A stretch of 64,000 bases of DNA from assembly GCF_000745835.1 (NCBI RefSeq), contig NZ_JQKB01000007.1, positions 1 to 64,000 on the forward strand, written 5' to 3'. Each line of letters opens with the position of its first letter. Within the stretch, counting starts at the first letter, position 1. Below are positions 50,667-59,597 of the stretch, in pieces. Under the pieces are notes generated by a model, which made no database searches, was not told the origin of the DNA, and was given only the letters and a program-made list of their open reading frames with translations. Source of the DNA: Belnapia moabensis DSM 16746. GTDB taxonomy: Bacteria > Pseudomonadota > Alphaproteobacteria > Acetobacterales > Acetobacteraceae. The position numbers were made by a program, and so were the translations under genes.

Positions 50667-52148
50667 ATGGCCGATCTCAACACTCTGCTGCAATCGCCGA
50701 TCCGCTGGATGACGCAGGCGACGGACCCGGATATGCGGCATTTCCTGCGTGACCTTCAGGCGAATATTCTGAAGGGGCATGGCCGGCACTTCACCGGCAA
50801 CATCTTCGTCAGCTTCGAGGGCATGGGGGCGCAGGCGGTGGCGCGGCTGCTGCGCGACCTGTCGGGCTATGTCACTTCCGCCCTGCAGCAGCTCTGCACG
50901 GCGCGGTCCAGCGCCGGGCCGGGCTTCGATGGCGGGCCGGTGCGGTGCCTGCTGCTCGGCGCCGGGGCTTATCGGGCGCTCGGCAACCTGGCGACGATGC
51001 CGGGGGATGCGGCTTTCCAGGCGGGGATGCGCGCGCGGCAGGCGACCCTTGCGGACCCGCCGGCGGAGGAGTGGGGCGAGGGCGCCTGGCGGCCCGGCAA
51101 CCCGGCGCCTGATGCGATGATCCTGCTGGCGAATTCCAGTTTCGACGCGGTGACGCGCGACCTGGAGGCGGCCGAGGGCTGGCTGAATGGCAGCGGGGCG
51201 AGGGTGCTCGGGGTGGAGCGGGGGCGGGCGCAGTTCCGCACCTTCCGGCCCGGCGGCCCGGCCGAGGGCGTCGAGCATTTCGGCTATGTCGATGGCCGCA
51301 GCCAGCCGCTTTTCCTCGCCGAGGATCTGGAGCGGGAGGCGGCGGCCTATGCGGAGGAGCCTGCGCCGGTTGAGGCCGATACCGGCTTCGACCCGGCCTT
51401 CCCGCCCTCGCAATTCATCCTGGCGGACCCGAACGCCAGGACTCCGCTGGGGGCGGGCAGCTACTTCGTCTTCCGCAAGCTGGAGCAGCGGGTACGGGCC
51501 TTCAAGCGGCGGGAGGAGGCGCTGGCCGAGGCGCTCCAGCTACCTGAGGAGGATGCGGAACTGGCCGGCGCCATGGTTGTCGGGCGGTTCGAGGATGGGA
51601 CGCCGGTGGTGCTGTCCAACAATGCGACGCAGGCGCCGCCCCCGAATAATTTCAGTTATGCGAACGACCCGGAGGGGATGCGCTGCCCCTTCCAGGCGCA
51701 TATCCGCAAGACCAATCCGCGAGGCGAGAGCACGGCGAAGCTGCCGCCCGGGGCGCCGGCGGAGCGAAGCCACATCATGGCGCGGCGGGGCATTCCCTTC
51801 GGCGATACGGTGCGCGACTTCGAGGGGGATGCGGGGCAGGAGCCGGAGGGCGAGGTCGGCCTGCTCTTCATGGCCTATATGGCGAGCATCGAGGGGCAGT
51901 TCGAGTTCACCCAGCAGATCTGGGCCAACAACCCACGCTTCCTGCGCGGCCTGAAGGAGGGCGAGGAGCCGACCGGCATCGACCCGGTGATCGGCCAGGG
52001 CGGGGATGAAGCGGCGCGGACGCAGCTTTGGCCGGTGGGAGGGGGCAAGCCGATGGTGCCCTTCTCCTTCGCGGATTTCGTGCGCATGCAGGGCGGCGAG
52101 TACTTCTTCGCGCCGTCGCGGTCCTTCCTGCGGGAGGTTGGCTTGTAG
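50667..52148 (+). CDS. DyP-type haem peroxidase
   Basis: Peroxidase that oxidises dyes, phenolics and other bulky substrates with hydrogen peroxide. The 493-residue protein has the signature G-x-x-D-G in HFGYVDGRSQP (catalytic Asp), the proximal haem-ligand region CPFQAHIRKTNPRGES, RRGIPFGD, and GLLFMAYMASIEGQFEFTQQIWANNPRF. No signal peptide is evident, so it is probably cytoplasmic or needs another route. The length puts it among the larger DyP classes. ATG 50667 has GGAAGGAAGGA upstream. The convergent FMO gene ends five bases away. Confidence 0.92.
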   Translation: MADLNTLLQSPIRWMTQATDPDMRHFLRDLQANILKGHGRHFTGNIFVSFEGMGAQAVARLLRDLSGYVTSALQQLCTARSSAGPGFDGGPVRCLLLGAGAYRALGNLATMPGDAAFQAGMRARQATLADPPAEEWGEGAWRPGNPAPDAMILLANSSFDAVTRDLEAAEGWLNGSGARVLGVERGRAQFRTFRPGGPAEGVEHFGYVDGRSQPLFLAEDLEREAAAYAEEPAPVEADTGFDPAFPPSQFILADPNARTPLGAGSYFVFRKLEQRVRAFKRREEALAEALQLPEEDAELAGAMVVGRFEDGTPVVLSNNATQAPPPNNFSYANDPEGMRCPFQAHIRKTNPRGESTAKLPPGAPAERSHIMARRGIPFGDTVRDFEGDAGQEPEGEVGLLFMAYMASIEGQFEFTQQIWANNPRFLRGLKEGEEPTGIDPVIGQGGDEAARTQLWPVGGGKPMVPFSFADFVRMQGGEYFFAPSRSFLREVGL

Positions 52149-52153
52149 CCCTG

Positions 52154-53596
52154 CTACTCGGCGGCGATGCGGCCGGGATCGAGCGTCACCTGCGGGATGT
52201 CGTAGGCGAGCAGGTCCTCGTAGAGCCGCGGCAGGTCCGCCTCGAACAGGCCGCGCGTCACCCCGGCGGCGACGCGCGGCGCGGCGATGCTCATCGCGTT
52301 GATCGAGGCGCCGGCCGGGCCAAAGGACATGGTCGTGCCGATGCCGAAGAGGTGGATGTCGCGGATCCATGGCGTCTCGCCGGCCTGCTTCTCGAGGAAG
52401 CTGCTGTCGGGGGCGAGGTAGGGGAAGCCGCCGAGGCGCTCGGCGAGTTCGGGCGGGGTCTCGCCGGGCGGGGGCGCGTAGCGGTCGCGCCACTGGGCGA
52501 TGTTGCGGGCGCAGGCGGCGAGTTCCGGCACCAGGGCGGGGTCCATGCGGGTGCCGGTGCCGCAGATGAGGTAGTCGGCAGTGAAGGGGCCTCGCTCGGT
52601 CGAGAGGATGGCGCGGCCGTCCTCGGCGCGGGCATCGGTCCAGCTGCGGCCGACATGCATGGTGAAATTGGGGAAGGCGAGGACGCGGGCATAGGTGTCC
52701 TGCGGGAAGCCCTCGCGCAGGCCGAGGATGTAGCTCATGAAGCGCCAGCGCCACTCGTCGGTCATCTCGTGCATGTGGCGGAGGAAGCCGGCGAAGGTGA
52801 GCCAGCGATAGGGCTGGATGATCATCGGCTCTGCGCGGCGGCAGAAGAGGTGGACCTCGGCGGCGCCGGCCTCCAGCGCCGTCGCGGCATTGTCGAAGGC
52901 GGAGGCGCCGGCGCCGAGCACGGCGACGGTCTTGCCGCGCAGGGCGGCGAAGTCGATCGCCTCGCTGGCATGGGCGCGGAGCGGCTTCGGCAGGGCGCCG
53001 ACGAAGCCGGGCATCCACCAGGCGCCGACGCCTTCCTGGCCAGTGGCGATGACGACCTTGCGGGCCAGCAGCGGGCCATCGCTGCTCTCGATGCGGAGGC
53101 AGGGGAGGCCGTCGTCGGTGCGGGCGGGGGTGATGGCGCCGGCCGAGACGCCGTTGCGGACGGGGATGCCGGTGACGCGGCGAAACCAGAGCAGGTAATC
53201 CTGCCAGAGCTCCTTCGGAATCCAGGTCATCGCCTCGAAATGCGCGGCGCCGAACTGCGCCTCGTGCCAGGCCTGGTAGGTGAGGGCGGGGAGCTTCAGG
53301 TCCGGGCCGATCTGCGTCTTCCAGCTTCGGAGGGTGCGCATGCGGGCATAGGTGACCCAGGGGCCCTCGCGGCCCTCGGGGGCGCGGTCGACGACGAGGA
53401 TATTCTCCACCTTGTCCCGTCTCAGGGCATGGGCGACGGCGAGGCCGCCCTGGCCGGCGCCGATGATGAGCGCATCCAGCACCGGGGCGCCGCCGCAGGT
53501 CTTCGGCACCAGCCAGGGCGCGCGGGGATGGGCGGTCAGCTCCAGGTCGCGGGCGACGTCCTGTTCCAGGTCGAGAAGGGTGCGGGGTGCGGGCAT
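52154..53596 (-). CDS. FAD/NAD(P)-binding flavin monooxygenase-like protein
   Basis: A 480-residue two-dinucleotide-fold oxidoreductase. FAD fold: LDALIIGAGQGGLAVAHALRRD at about 40-60; NAD(P) fold: KTVAVLGAGASAFDNAATALEAGA at about 230. C-terminal FGIGTTMSFGPAGASINAMSIAAPRVA is typical of the SidA/lysine N-hydroxylase and flavin monooxygenase group. No Baeyer-Villiger fingerprint is present, which separates it from the gene at 7.3 kb. The substrate is unknown. The plus-strand deacylase gene diverges from it, with 102 bases between starts. Confidence 0.88.
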   Translation of the reverse strand: MPAPRTLLDLEQDVARDLELTAHPRAPWLVPKTCGGAPVLDALIIGAGQGGLAVAHALRRDKVENILVVDRAPEGREGPWVTYARMRTLRSWKTQIGPDLKLPALTYQAWHEAQFGAAHFEAMTWIPKELWQDYLLWFRRVTGIPVRNGVSAGAITPARTDDGLPCLRIESSDGPLLARKVVIATGQEGVGAWWMPGFVGALPKPLRAHASEAIDFAALRGKTVAVLGAGASAFDNAATALEAGAAEVHLFCRRAEPMIIQPYRWLTFAGFLRHMHEMTDEWRWRFMSYILGLREGFPQDTYARVLAFPNFTMHVGRSWTDARAEDGRAILSTERGPFTADYLICGTGTRMDPALVPELAACARNIAQWRDRYAPPPGETPPELAERLGGFPYLAPDSSFLEKQAGETPWIRDIHLFGIGTTMSFGPAGASINAMSIAAPRVAAGVTRGLFEADLPRLYEDLLAYDIPQVTLDPGRIAAE

Positions 53597-53698
53597 GCGG
53601 CGGGCTCCTGATCATTCGATCCTAGCAAGGGCTGCGCCATGGTTGACATGGGCGGTCGCCCGACCAAGGCTGCGGGCAAAGCACCGGAGGAAGCCGCT

Positions 53699-55402
53699 AT
53701 GGAGCCGAACCTCGTCATCCGCCGCGGAACCATCGTCGATGGCAGCGGCGGCGAGCCCTATGAGGCGGATATCGCCGTGGGCGGGGGGCATATCCTCGAG
53801 ATCGGCAAGGTCGCCGCGCGGGGGACTGAGGAGATCGATGCCAAGGGGATGATCGTCACCCCGGGCTTCGTCGACATCCACACCCATTACGATGCGCAGG
53901 CGACCTGGAGCAGCCGGCTCGACAGCTCCTCGCTCAACGGCGTGACGACGGCGCTGATCGGCAATTGCGGCGTCGGCTTCGCGCCCTGCCGGCCGGAAGC
54001 GCGCGAGGCGCTGGTGAAGCTGATGGAGGGCGTCGAGGACCTGCCGGAGGTGGTGCTGACCGAGGGGTTGCCCTGGAATTGGGAGACCTTTCCGCAATTC
54101 CTGGATGTGCTCGGCAGCCGGCGCTACGACATGGATGTGGCGACCCAGGTGTGCCATGCGCCGCTGCGGGTGCATGTGATGGGCAGCCGGGCGGCGGCCT
54201 ATGCCGAGGCGACGCCGGAGGAGATCGCCGAGATGGCGCGGCTGGCGGCGGAGGGCATCCGCGCCGGGGCGCTCGGCTTCTCCACCTCGCGCGCCATCGC
54301 GCACAAGACGCTGGACGGGACGCATACGCCGACCCTCGGCACACCCGAGCCGGAGCTGGAGGCGATCGGCCGCGCGGCGGGCGAGGCCGGGGCGAGCTGG
54401 CTGCAGGTGATCTCCGACTTCGACGAGCCGGAGGACGAGTTCGCGCGGCTGCAACGGATCGCCGCGGCCTCGGGGCGGCCGATGACCTTCTCGCTGCTGC
54501 AGCGGGAGAGCCGGCCATGGCTATGGCGCTTCCTGCTGGAGAAGATCGAGGCGGCGAATGCGGCGGGCGTGCCGATGACGGGGCAGGTGATGGCGCGGCC
54601 GGTCGGGCTGATGTTCGGCTTCGAGCTGTCGCAGCATCCCTTCATGGCGCGGCCGTCCTGGCAGGCGGTGGCGAAGCTGCCCTTCGCCGAGAAGATGAAG
54701 GTCCTGCGCGATCCGGCCTTCAAGGCACGCATCCTGGCCGAGGAGGTGCCGGACCCTGCGCTGCGGGACCGGCTGAATGTCTGGGACATGATCTTCCGCC
54801 TCGGCGACCCGCCGGACTACGAGCCGCGGCCGGAGACCAGCGTCGGCGCCATCGCGGCGCAGCAGGGCCGGGACCCGGCCGAGCTGTGCTGGGAGTGGAT
54901 GATGGAGCGGGACGGCAAGGCGATCCTCAACCGGCCGATCATCAACTACGCCGACCGCGACCTGGAGGCGGTGCGGGAGATGGTCGAGCATCCGCAGACG
55001 CTGATGGGGCTCGGCGATGGCGGGGCGCATGTCAGCATCATCTGCGACAGCTCCTCGACCACGCATATGCTCGCCTATTGGACGCGGGACCGGGTGCGCG
55101 GGCCGAAGCTGCCGCTGCCCTTCGCGGTGCGACGGCTGACGCGGGACAATGCGCTGGCGCTGGGGCTGGCGGACCGTGGGCTGATCGCGGTCGGCAAGCG
55201 GGCGGACCTCAACGTCATCGACTACGGCCGCCTGCAGATCCGCGTGCCGGAGCTGCGCTACGACCTGCCGGCCGGCGGCAAGCGTCTGGTGCAGACGGCG
55301 GAGGGGTATGTGGCGACGATCGTGCATGGCGAGGTCGTTTCGCGCGAGGGCGAGCCGACCGGGGCGCTGCCCGGGCGGCTTGTGCGCGGCGCGAGGGCTT
55401 GA
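53699..55402 (+). CDS. N-acyl-D-amino-acid deacylase-like amidohydrolase
   Basis: A 567-residue metal-dependent hydrolase of the D-aminoacylase group. It has [24 protein letters not shown], the metal motif [30 protein letters not shown], the HVMGSRAAA segment, [14 protein letters not shown] with the metal-binding Asp, and the closing composite-sheet segment [14 protein letters not shown]. Members remove acyl groups from D-amino acids or hydrolyse similar amides; this branch is large and the real substrate is unknown. ATG 53699 has GGAGGAAG upstream, better placed than ATG 53639. Confidence 0.88.
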   Translation: MEPNLVIRRGTIVDGSGGEPYEADIAVGGGHILEIGKVAARGTEEIDAKGMIVTPGFVDIHTHYDAQATWSSRLDSSSLNGVTTALIGNCGVGFAPCRPEAREALVKLMEGVEDLPEVVLTEGLPWNWETFPQFLDVLGSRRYDMDVATQVCHAPLRVHVMGSRAAAYAEATPEEIAEMARLAAEGIRAGALGFSTSRAIAHKTLDGTHTPTLGTPEPELEAIGRAAGEAGASWLQVISDFDEPEDEFARLQRIAAASGRPMTFSLLQRESRPWLWRFLLEKIEAANAAGVPMTGQVMARPVGLMFGFELSQHPFMARPSWQAVAKLPFAEKMKVLRDPAFKARILAEEVPDPALRDRLNVWDMIFRLGDPPDYEPRPETSVGAIAAQQGRDPAELCWEWMMERDGKAILNRPIINYADRDLEAVREMVEHPQTLMGLGDGGAHVSIICDSSSTTHMLAYWTRDRVRGPKLPLPFAVRRLTRDNALALGLADRGLIAVGKRADLNVIDYGRLQIRVPELRYDLPAGGKRLVQTAEGYVATIVHGEVVSREGEPTGALPGRLVRGARA

Positions 55403-55546
55403 CGAAGCGACTGCCGTACAGGGTTACGGAGTGAACAGGTTTCGAAGGTTCGTTCGCAGGAGTGGATGAACCCCTGCCGGACCGGCCCGTTTGCGCGAAA
55501 GAGGCGGCGCGTTGCGCGCCTGCCACAGCCAAACGGAGCCGAACCG

Positions 55547-56089
55547 ATGAACCGACGCCATGCGATCCTCGGACTTGCCGCAGCCGGCGCGGCCGTGCCG
55601 CTGCTGCGCGGAACCGCCATCGCCCAGACCGCCCCGCTGGTCACACCGGGGACGGTGCGCACCCTCTCCGCCACCGAGCACACGGCGATGACGCTGATGA
55701 ACGGCACGCTCGCCAAGCAGACCAGCCAGCTGGCGCTGGAGCGGTCGGAGAACCTGAAGGTGAAGCAGTTCGCCACCTTCGAGATCGCCGAGCAGACCGC
55801 GCTGGCGCAAGTGATGACCAATACGGCGAACCCGCCGCCGGTGCCGCTCGACGCCGAGCACCAGGCGGTGCTGACCAGCCTGCGGTCCCTCTCGGGCCCG
55901 GCCTTCGACCGCGCCTATGTGCAGGGGCAGCTGCTGAGCCACCGCGAGGCCTTGCTGGTGCAGCAGGGCTATCTCGACAACACCAACCGCAGCACGGACG
56001 GGCAGCACATCGCGGTCCTGGCCCGCATGTCGATCCAGCAGCACATCACCATGCTGGAAGAGCTGGGCATGATGCTCCAGCGGGGCTGA
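55547..56089 (+). CDS. Secreted DUF4142 protein
   Basis: A 180-residue exported protein: Arg-containing signal peptide MNRRHAILGLAAAGAAVPLLRGTAIAQ (a twin-arginine-like RR is absent of the full motif), then a DUF4142 ferritin-like helical bundle (LSATEHTAMTLMNGTLAKQTSQLALERSENLKVKQFATFEIAEQ, DRAYVQGQLLSHREALLVQQGYL, IAVLARMSIQQHITMLEELG). Related in fold to DUF305, encoded at 20.4 kb. Function unknown, possibly periplasmic metal or stress related. An in-frame upstream start at 55466 lacks a ribosome site. A perfect 11-bp hairpin follows. Confidence 0.85.
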   Translation: MNRRHAILGLAAAGAAVPLLRGTAIAQTAPLVTPGTVRTLSATEHTAMTLMNGTLAKQTSQLALERSENLKVKQFATFEIAEQTALAQVMTNTANPPPVPLDAEHQAVLTSLRSLSGPAFDRAYVQGQLLSHREALLVQQGYLDNTNRSTDGQHIAVLARMSIQQHITMLEELGMMLQRG

Positions 56090-56097
56090 CGCGGACC

Positions 56098-56123
56098 GGG
56101 GCGGCGGGAAGGCCCGCCGCCCC
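56098..56123. terminator. Perfect 11-bp hairpin between convergent genes
   Basis: GGGGCGGCGGG (56098-56108), loop AAGG, CCCGCCGCCCC (56113-56123), followed by TT. It occupies most of the 40-base gap between the DUF4142 gene and the P450 gene and is likely a bidirectional terminator. Confidence 0.7.
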
Positions 56124-56129
56124 TTCGCT

Positions 56130-57380
56130 TCAGCCGGGGATGCGCACCGGCAGGTTGGTGATGCCGTGCACGAAGGCGGAGTAGGTGCGCTCTGCGGGCC
56201 CTACCACCTCGATCTTCGGGAAGCGCTTCAGGATCTCCTCCCAGAGGATTTTCAGCTGCAGTTCGGCAAGGCGGTTGCCGACGCAGCGGTGGATTCCGAA
56301 GCCGAAGGACAGGTGCCCGCGTGGCCGGGGCCGGTCGATGATGAAGCGGTCAGGCTGGTCGATCGCGGCCTCGTCGCGGTTGCCGCTGATGTACCACATG
56401 ATGACCTTGTCGCCGGCGCGGATGGTCTTGCCGCCGATCTCGAAATCCGCCGTCGCGGTGCGGCGCATATGGGCGAGCGGCGTCTGGTAGCGGATGATCT
56501 CCGGCACCATGGTCTCGATCAGCGCGGGGTTGGCGCGGAGCTTGTCGTATTCCGCCGGGTTCTCGTTGAGGAAGAGCACGCCGCCGCTGATCGAATTGCG
56601 CGTGGTGTCGTTGCCGCCGACGATCAGCAGGATCAGGTTGCCCATGAATTCGCGCGGCGTCATGTTCCGCGTCGCCTCGCCATGGGCGAGCATGGAGATG
56701 AGGTCGGGGCGCGGCTCGGCATTCACCCGCTCGTTCCAGAGCTTCATGAAGGCGCCGAGCATCTCGGCGAAGACGGCCTCGCGCTGCTCCTCGTTCTCGA
56801 TGAGGCCGCCCGGCATGGGCAGCGCCGTCGCGCAATCCGACCAGTGGGAGAGCTTGCGCCGCTCCTCCTGCGGGAAGTCGAAGAGCGTTGCCAGCATGGA
56901 GACCGTCAGCTCGATGGAGACGCGGTCCACCCAGTTGAAGGTCTCGTTGCGCGGCAGGCCCTCAAGGATGCTAATGGCGCGCTCGCGGATCATATGCTCG
57001 AGCTTCGCCAGGTTGGCGGGGGCGACGATGGGCTGCACCACCTTCCGCTGCTCGTCATGCTGCGGCGGGTCCATGGCGATGAACATCGGCAGGCGCAGCG
57101 ACTTGTCGCGGTCCCGGATGGTGATGCCGCCATGGAGGCTGTCGGAGGACAGCACCTTGTGCGCCAGCTCGCACTGCATGATCTCCTTGTAGGTGGAGAC
57201 CGACCAGAAGGGGCCGAACATGCTTTCGGCCGTGTAGTGCACCGGCGCCTCGCGGCGCAGCCGGGCGAAATAGGGCTGCCAGGCATCGTCGCGGAAGATC
57301 GCCGGGTTGCTCGGGTCCAGCCGGTCGAGCGGCGTGGTGGCGGCGATGCGGGCGTGGTCGAGGTCGACGGGGGCGTTCAT
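56130..57380 (-). CDS. Cytochrome P450, CYP153-like (alkane terminal hydroxylase type)
   Basis: A 416-residue soluble P450. The haem signature FGFGIHRCVGNRLAE carries the Cys366 ligand; the oxygen-binding helix reads ILLIVGGNDTTRNS; the E-x-x-R helix is MVPEIIRYQTPLAHMRRTA. The run IMWYISGNRDEAAIDQPDRF and LAELQLKILWEEILKRFPKIEVVG match my memory of CYP153 enzymes, which hydroxylate the end of medium-chain alkanes or fatty acids. ATG 57380 has AGAGAGGAG upstream. Its ferredoxin and reductase follow on the same strand upstream, completing the electron chain. Confidence 0.88.
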   Translation of the reverse strand: MNAPVDLDHARIAATTPLDRLDPSNPAIFRDDAWQPYFARLRREAPVHYTAESMFGPFWSVSTYKEIMQCELAHKVLSSDSLHGGITIRDRDKSLRLPMFIAMDPPQHDEQRKVVQPIVAPANLAKLEHMIRERAISILEGLPRNETFNWVDRVSIELTVSMLATLFDFPQEERRKLSHWSDCATALPMPGGLIENEEQREAVFAEMLGAFMKLWNERVNAEPRPDLISMLAHGEATRNMTPREFMGNLILLIVGGNDTTRNSISGGVLFLNENPAEYDKLRANPALIETMVPEIIRYQTPLAHMRRTATADFEIGGKTIRAGDKVIMWYISGNRDEAAIDQPDRFIIDRPRPRGHLSFGFGIHRCVGNRLAELQLKILWEEILKRFPKIEVVGPAERTYSAFVHGITNLPVRIPG

Positions 57381-57406
57381 GGCCGGCTCCTCTCTCTTGC
57401 TTCGTT

Positions 57407-57727
57407 CTAGTGCTGGGCCTCCGGCATGCGGACGACGAGGCCATCGAGTTCGGGCGACATGGTGATCTGGCAGGATAGGCGGGAATTGGGCTCGGCCGTC
57501 GCGGCGAAGCTCAGCATGCTGGCCTCCTGCTCGCCTGCCGTGCCGCATTTCGCCAGCCAGGCCTCGTCCACATAGACGTGGCAGGTGGCGCAGGCGCATT
57601 CGCCGCCGCAATCGGCATCGATGCCGGGGATGCCGTTGTCGATGGCGCCCTGCATCACCGACTTGCCGGCTTCCAGCTCGATCCGGTGCTCGGTGCCACT
57701 GTGCTCGATATAGGTGACCTGTGGCAT
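57407..57727 (-). CDS. [2Fe-2S] ferredoxin of the P450 system
   Basis: A 106-residue adrenodoxin/putidaredoxin-type ferredoxin with cluster ligands Cys40, Cys46, Cys49 ([14 protein letters not shown]) and Cys86 (RLSCQITM). It carries single electrons from the reductase to the P450. It lies 26 bases upstream of the P450 start and 26 bases after the reductase stop, on one strand. The C-terminus is the short Pro/Glu/Gln end usual for the family. Confidence 0.95.
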   Translation of the reverse strand: MPQVTYIEHSGTEHRIELEAGKSVMQGAIDNGIPGIDADCGGECACATCHVYVDEAWLAKCGTAGEQEASMLSFAATAEPNSRLSCQITMSPELDGLVVRMPEAQH

Positions 57728-57753
57728 GCGGGTGGTTTCCTCCAGTCTCTTCG

Positions 57754-58986
57754 TTAGATGGCGAGGTCCTTGAGCGGCATCGCGGCGTCGCGCAGCAGGT
57801 GGGGCGCCACCTGCCGCTGCTTCGACACCAGGATGCGCCCCGCCATGAATTCGGCCGGCGCGTTCACCGCCTCCACCGCCAGCACGCGCTGGTCGGCGGC
57901 GAGGTGGAAGACGGCGAAGCTGCCGCTCTCCGGCTCGCCGCGGAGGATTGCCTCGGCCGGGTCGAAGGCGAGGCCGGCGATCTGCAGGCGGAGGTCGTAC
58001 TGGTCCGACCAGAACCAGGGGACCTCCGGGATCGGGGCGGGGCGGCCGCAGATATCGGCGGCGGCCTGCTTCGCCTGCTCGATGGCGTTGGGGACGCTCT
58101 CCAGCCGGGCCTCGCGGCCATAGAGGGGGAGCGGGCGGCGGGTGCAGTCGCCGATGGCGTGGATCAGCGGGTCCGAGGTGCGGGCGGCGAGGTCGACGGT
58201 GATGCCGCCGCCGGCCTCGAGGCCGCATGCCACGGCCAGCGCGTCATTGGGGACGGCGCCGATGCCGACCAGGACCGCATCGCAGGGGATGCGCCGGCCG
58301 TCGATCAGGCGGACCGCGGTGGCGGCGCCGGCCTCGCCCTCGATCGCCTCGACGGCGGCCTCGAGCAGGAGCTCGACGCCCTCCGCGCGGTGGCGAGATT
58401 CGAGGAAGGCGGAGAGGGCGTGGCCGGCGACGCGGGCCAGCACCCGGGCCTCGCGCTCGATCACCACGGCGCTGGCGCCGAGGGCGCGGGCGGAGGCGGC
58501 GACTTCGAGGCCGATATAGCCGCCGCCGATGATGGCGATGCGGTGCCCCGGGGCGAGCACGGCCGCCAGGGCGTCGGCATCGGCGGCGCTGCGGAGCGCG
58601 AGCACGCCGCGCAATGTCTCGCCGGGCAGGCCGAGGCGGCGGGGCGAGGCGCCGGTCGCCAGGATCAGCCGGTCATAGGGGAGGCTCGTCCCGTCGGCGA
58701 GGGCGAGGCGGCGGGCGTCGCGGTCGATGGCCGTGACCCGCATGCCGAGACGGGTGGCGATGCGTTGCTGCGTATAGAAGCGCTCGGGGCGGAGGGCGAG
58801 GTTGTCGGCCGTCGCCTCGCGCTTCAGCCAGGCCTTGGAAAGCGGGGGGCGCTGGTAAGGCAGAAGGGGTTCCTCGCCGACCAGGGTGATCGGCCCCTTC
58901 CAACCATACTGACGCAGGAAGGCCGCGGCCGAGCCGCCGGCATGGCCGGCGCCGGCAATGACGATGCCTGCCTCCTCCTGGCTCAC
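57754..58986 (-). CDS. NAD(P)H-dependent ferredoxin reductase of the P450 system
   Basis: A 410-residue flavoprotein of the putidaredoxin/rhodocoxin reductase family. FAD motif [18 protein letters not shown] near the start, PYQRPPLSK, the second FAD-contact [13 protein letters not shown], the NAD fold [20 protein letters not shown], and [17 protein letters not shown] with the aromatic C-terminal segment. I set the start at GTG 58986 because AAGGAGAG (58995-59002) is correctly placed; an ATG at 59028 would put that site inside the gene. First gene of the reductase-ferredoxin-P450 unit, divergent from the receiver gene. Confidence 0.93.
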   Translation of the reverse strand: MSQEEAGIVIAGAGHAGGSAAAFLRQYGWKGPITLVGEEPLLPYQRPPLSKAWLKREATADNLALRPERFYTQQRIATRLGMRVTAIDRDARRLALADGTSLPYDRLILATGASPRRLGLPGETLRGVLALRSAADADALAAVLAPGHRIAIIGGGYIGLEVAASARALGASAVVIEREARVLARVAGHALSAFLESRHRAEGVELLLEAAVEAIEGEAGAATAVRLIDGRRIPCDAVLVGIGAVPNDALAVACGLEAGGGITVDLAARTSDPLIHAIGDCTRRPLPLYGREARLESVPNAIEQAKQAAADICGRPAPIPEVPWFWSDQYDLRLQIAGLAFDPAEAILRGEPESGSFAVFHLAADQRVLAVEAVNAPAEFMAGRILVSKQRQVAPHLLRDAAMPLKDLAI

Positions 58987-58994
58987 CGCGCACG

Positions 58995-59002
58995 CTCTCC
59001 TT
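58995..59002 (-). promoter_or_regulatory. Ribosome binding site fixing the ferredoxin reductase start
   Basis: AAGGAGAG on the minus strand, eight bases before GTG 58986. This supports GTG as the start over an in-frame ATG at 59028. Confidence 0.55.
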
Positions 59003-59185
59003 GATCCGCTTTCCGGAAGGATGGGCATGGCGGGACGGATGGCGTCAAGGAAACCCTGTGACGGTGGGGAGAGGTCCGAGGAGGCTTCACATCCGTGTCA
59101 TGCCGGGAGGCCAAAGGACCGGCAGTGCGTTCGCGTATTGATAGGTGAAGCCTGCCCCGGCGGTGCCTGAGCGTTGAGGACCATC

Positions 59186-59551
59186 ATGCATGCGCGTCGG
59201 ATATTGATCGTGGAGGACGACCCGATGGTCGCGCTCGATCTCGAGGAGATCGTGCTTGGCCTGGCCGAAGGGCGTGCCCAGGTCGCCCTCGCCGCCTCGG
59301 TGCGTGAGGCGCAACGGGCGCTCGCCAGTGCCGCCTTCGATGTCGCGCTGCTCGATATCGACGTGCTGGACGGCAAGACCTACGATCTGGCCGTGGCGCT
59401 GCATGCACAGGGCCTGCCCTTCGCCTTCGTCTCGGGCTCGAGGCCGGATGAGCTGCCGCCCGCGCTGCGGTCCGTTCCTTTCGTCCCCAAACCGTACGAT
59501 CCGGCTGAGATCGAGCACACATTACGAGCGAAGCTCTCGCCAGGGCTATGA
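59186..59551 (+). CDS. Receiver-only response regulator
   Basis: A 121-residue CheY-like domain without output module: RRILIVEDDPMVALDLEEIV holds the acidic pair, Asp in DVALLDIDVLDGK is the phospho-acceptor, Ser/Thr position in FVSGSRPDE and Lys in FVPKPYDP. ATG 59186 has GAGGA six bases upstream; TTG 59174 is an alternative. The HWE kinase gene begins 46 bases downstream, so the two form a likely pair. It diverges from the P450 electron-transfer unit across about 200 bases. Confidence 0.88.
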   Translation: MHARRILIVEDDPMVALDLEEIVLGLAEGRAQVALAASVREAQRALASAAFDVALLDIDVLDGKTYDLAVALHAQGLPFAFVSGSRPDELPPALRSVPFVPKPYDPAEIEHTLRAKLSPGL

Positions 59552-59597
59552 TTTGGTGCGACTTGGTACATGGTAGACACATATTGAAAGTGCGGCG

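Noticed and set aside
51540-53615. 691-codon open frame on the minus strand
   Set aside because: Overlaps the flavin monooxygenase in another frame and the DyP gene antisense; composition is Arg/Pro-rich and no start signal stands out.
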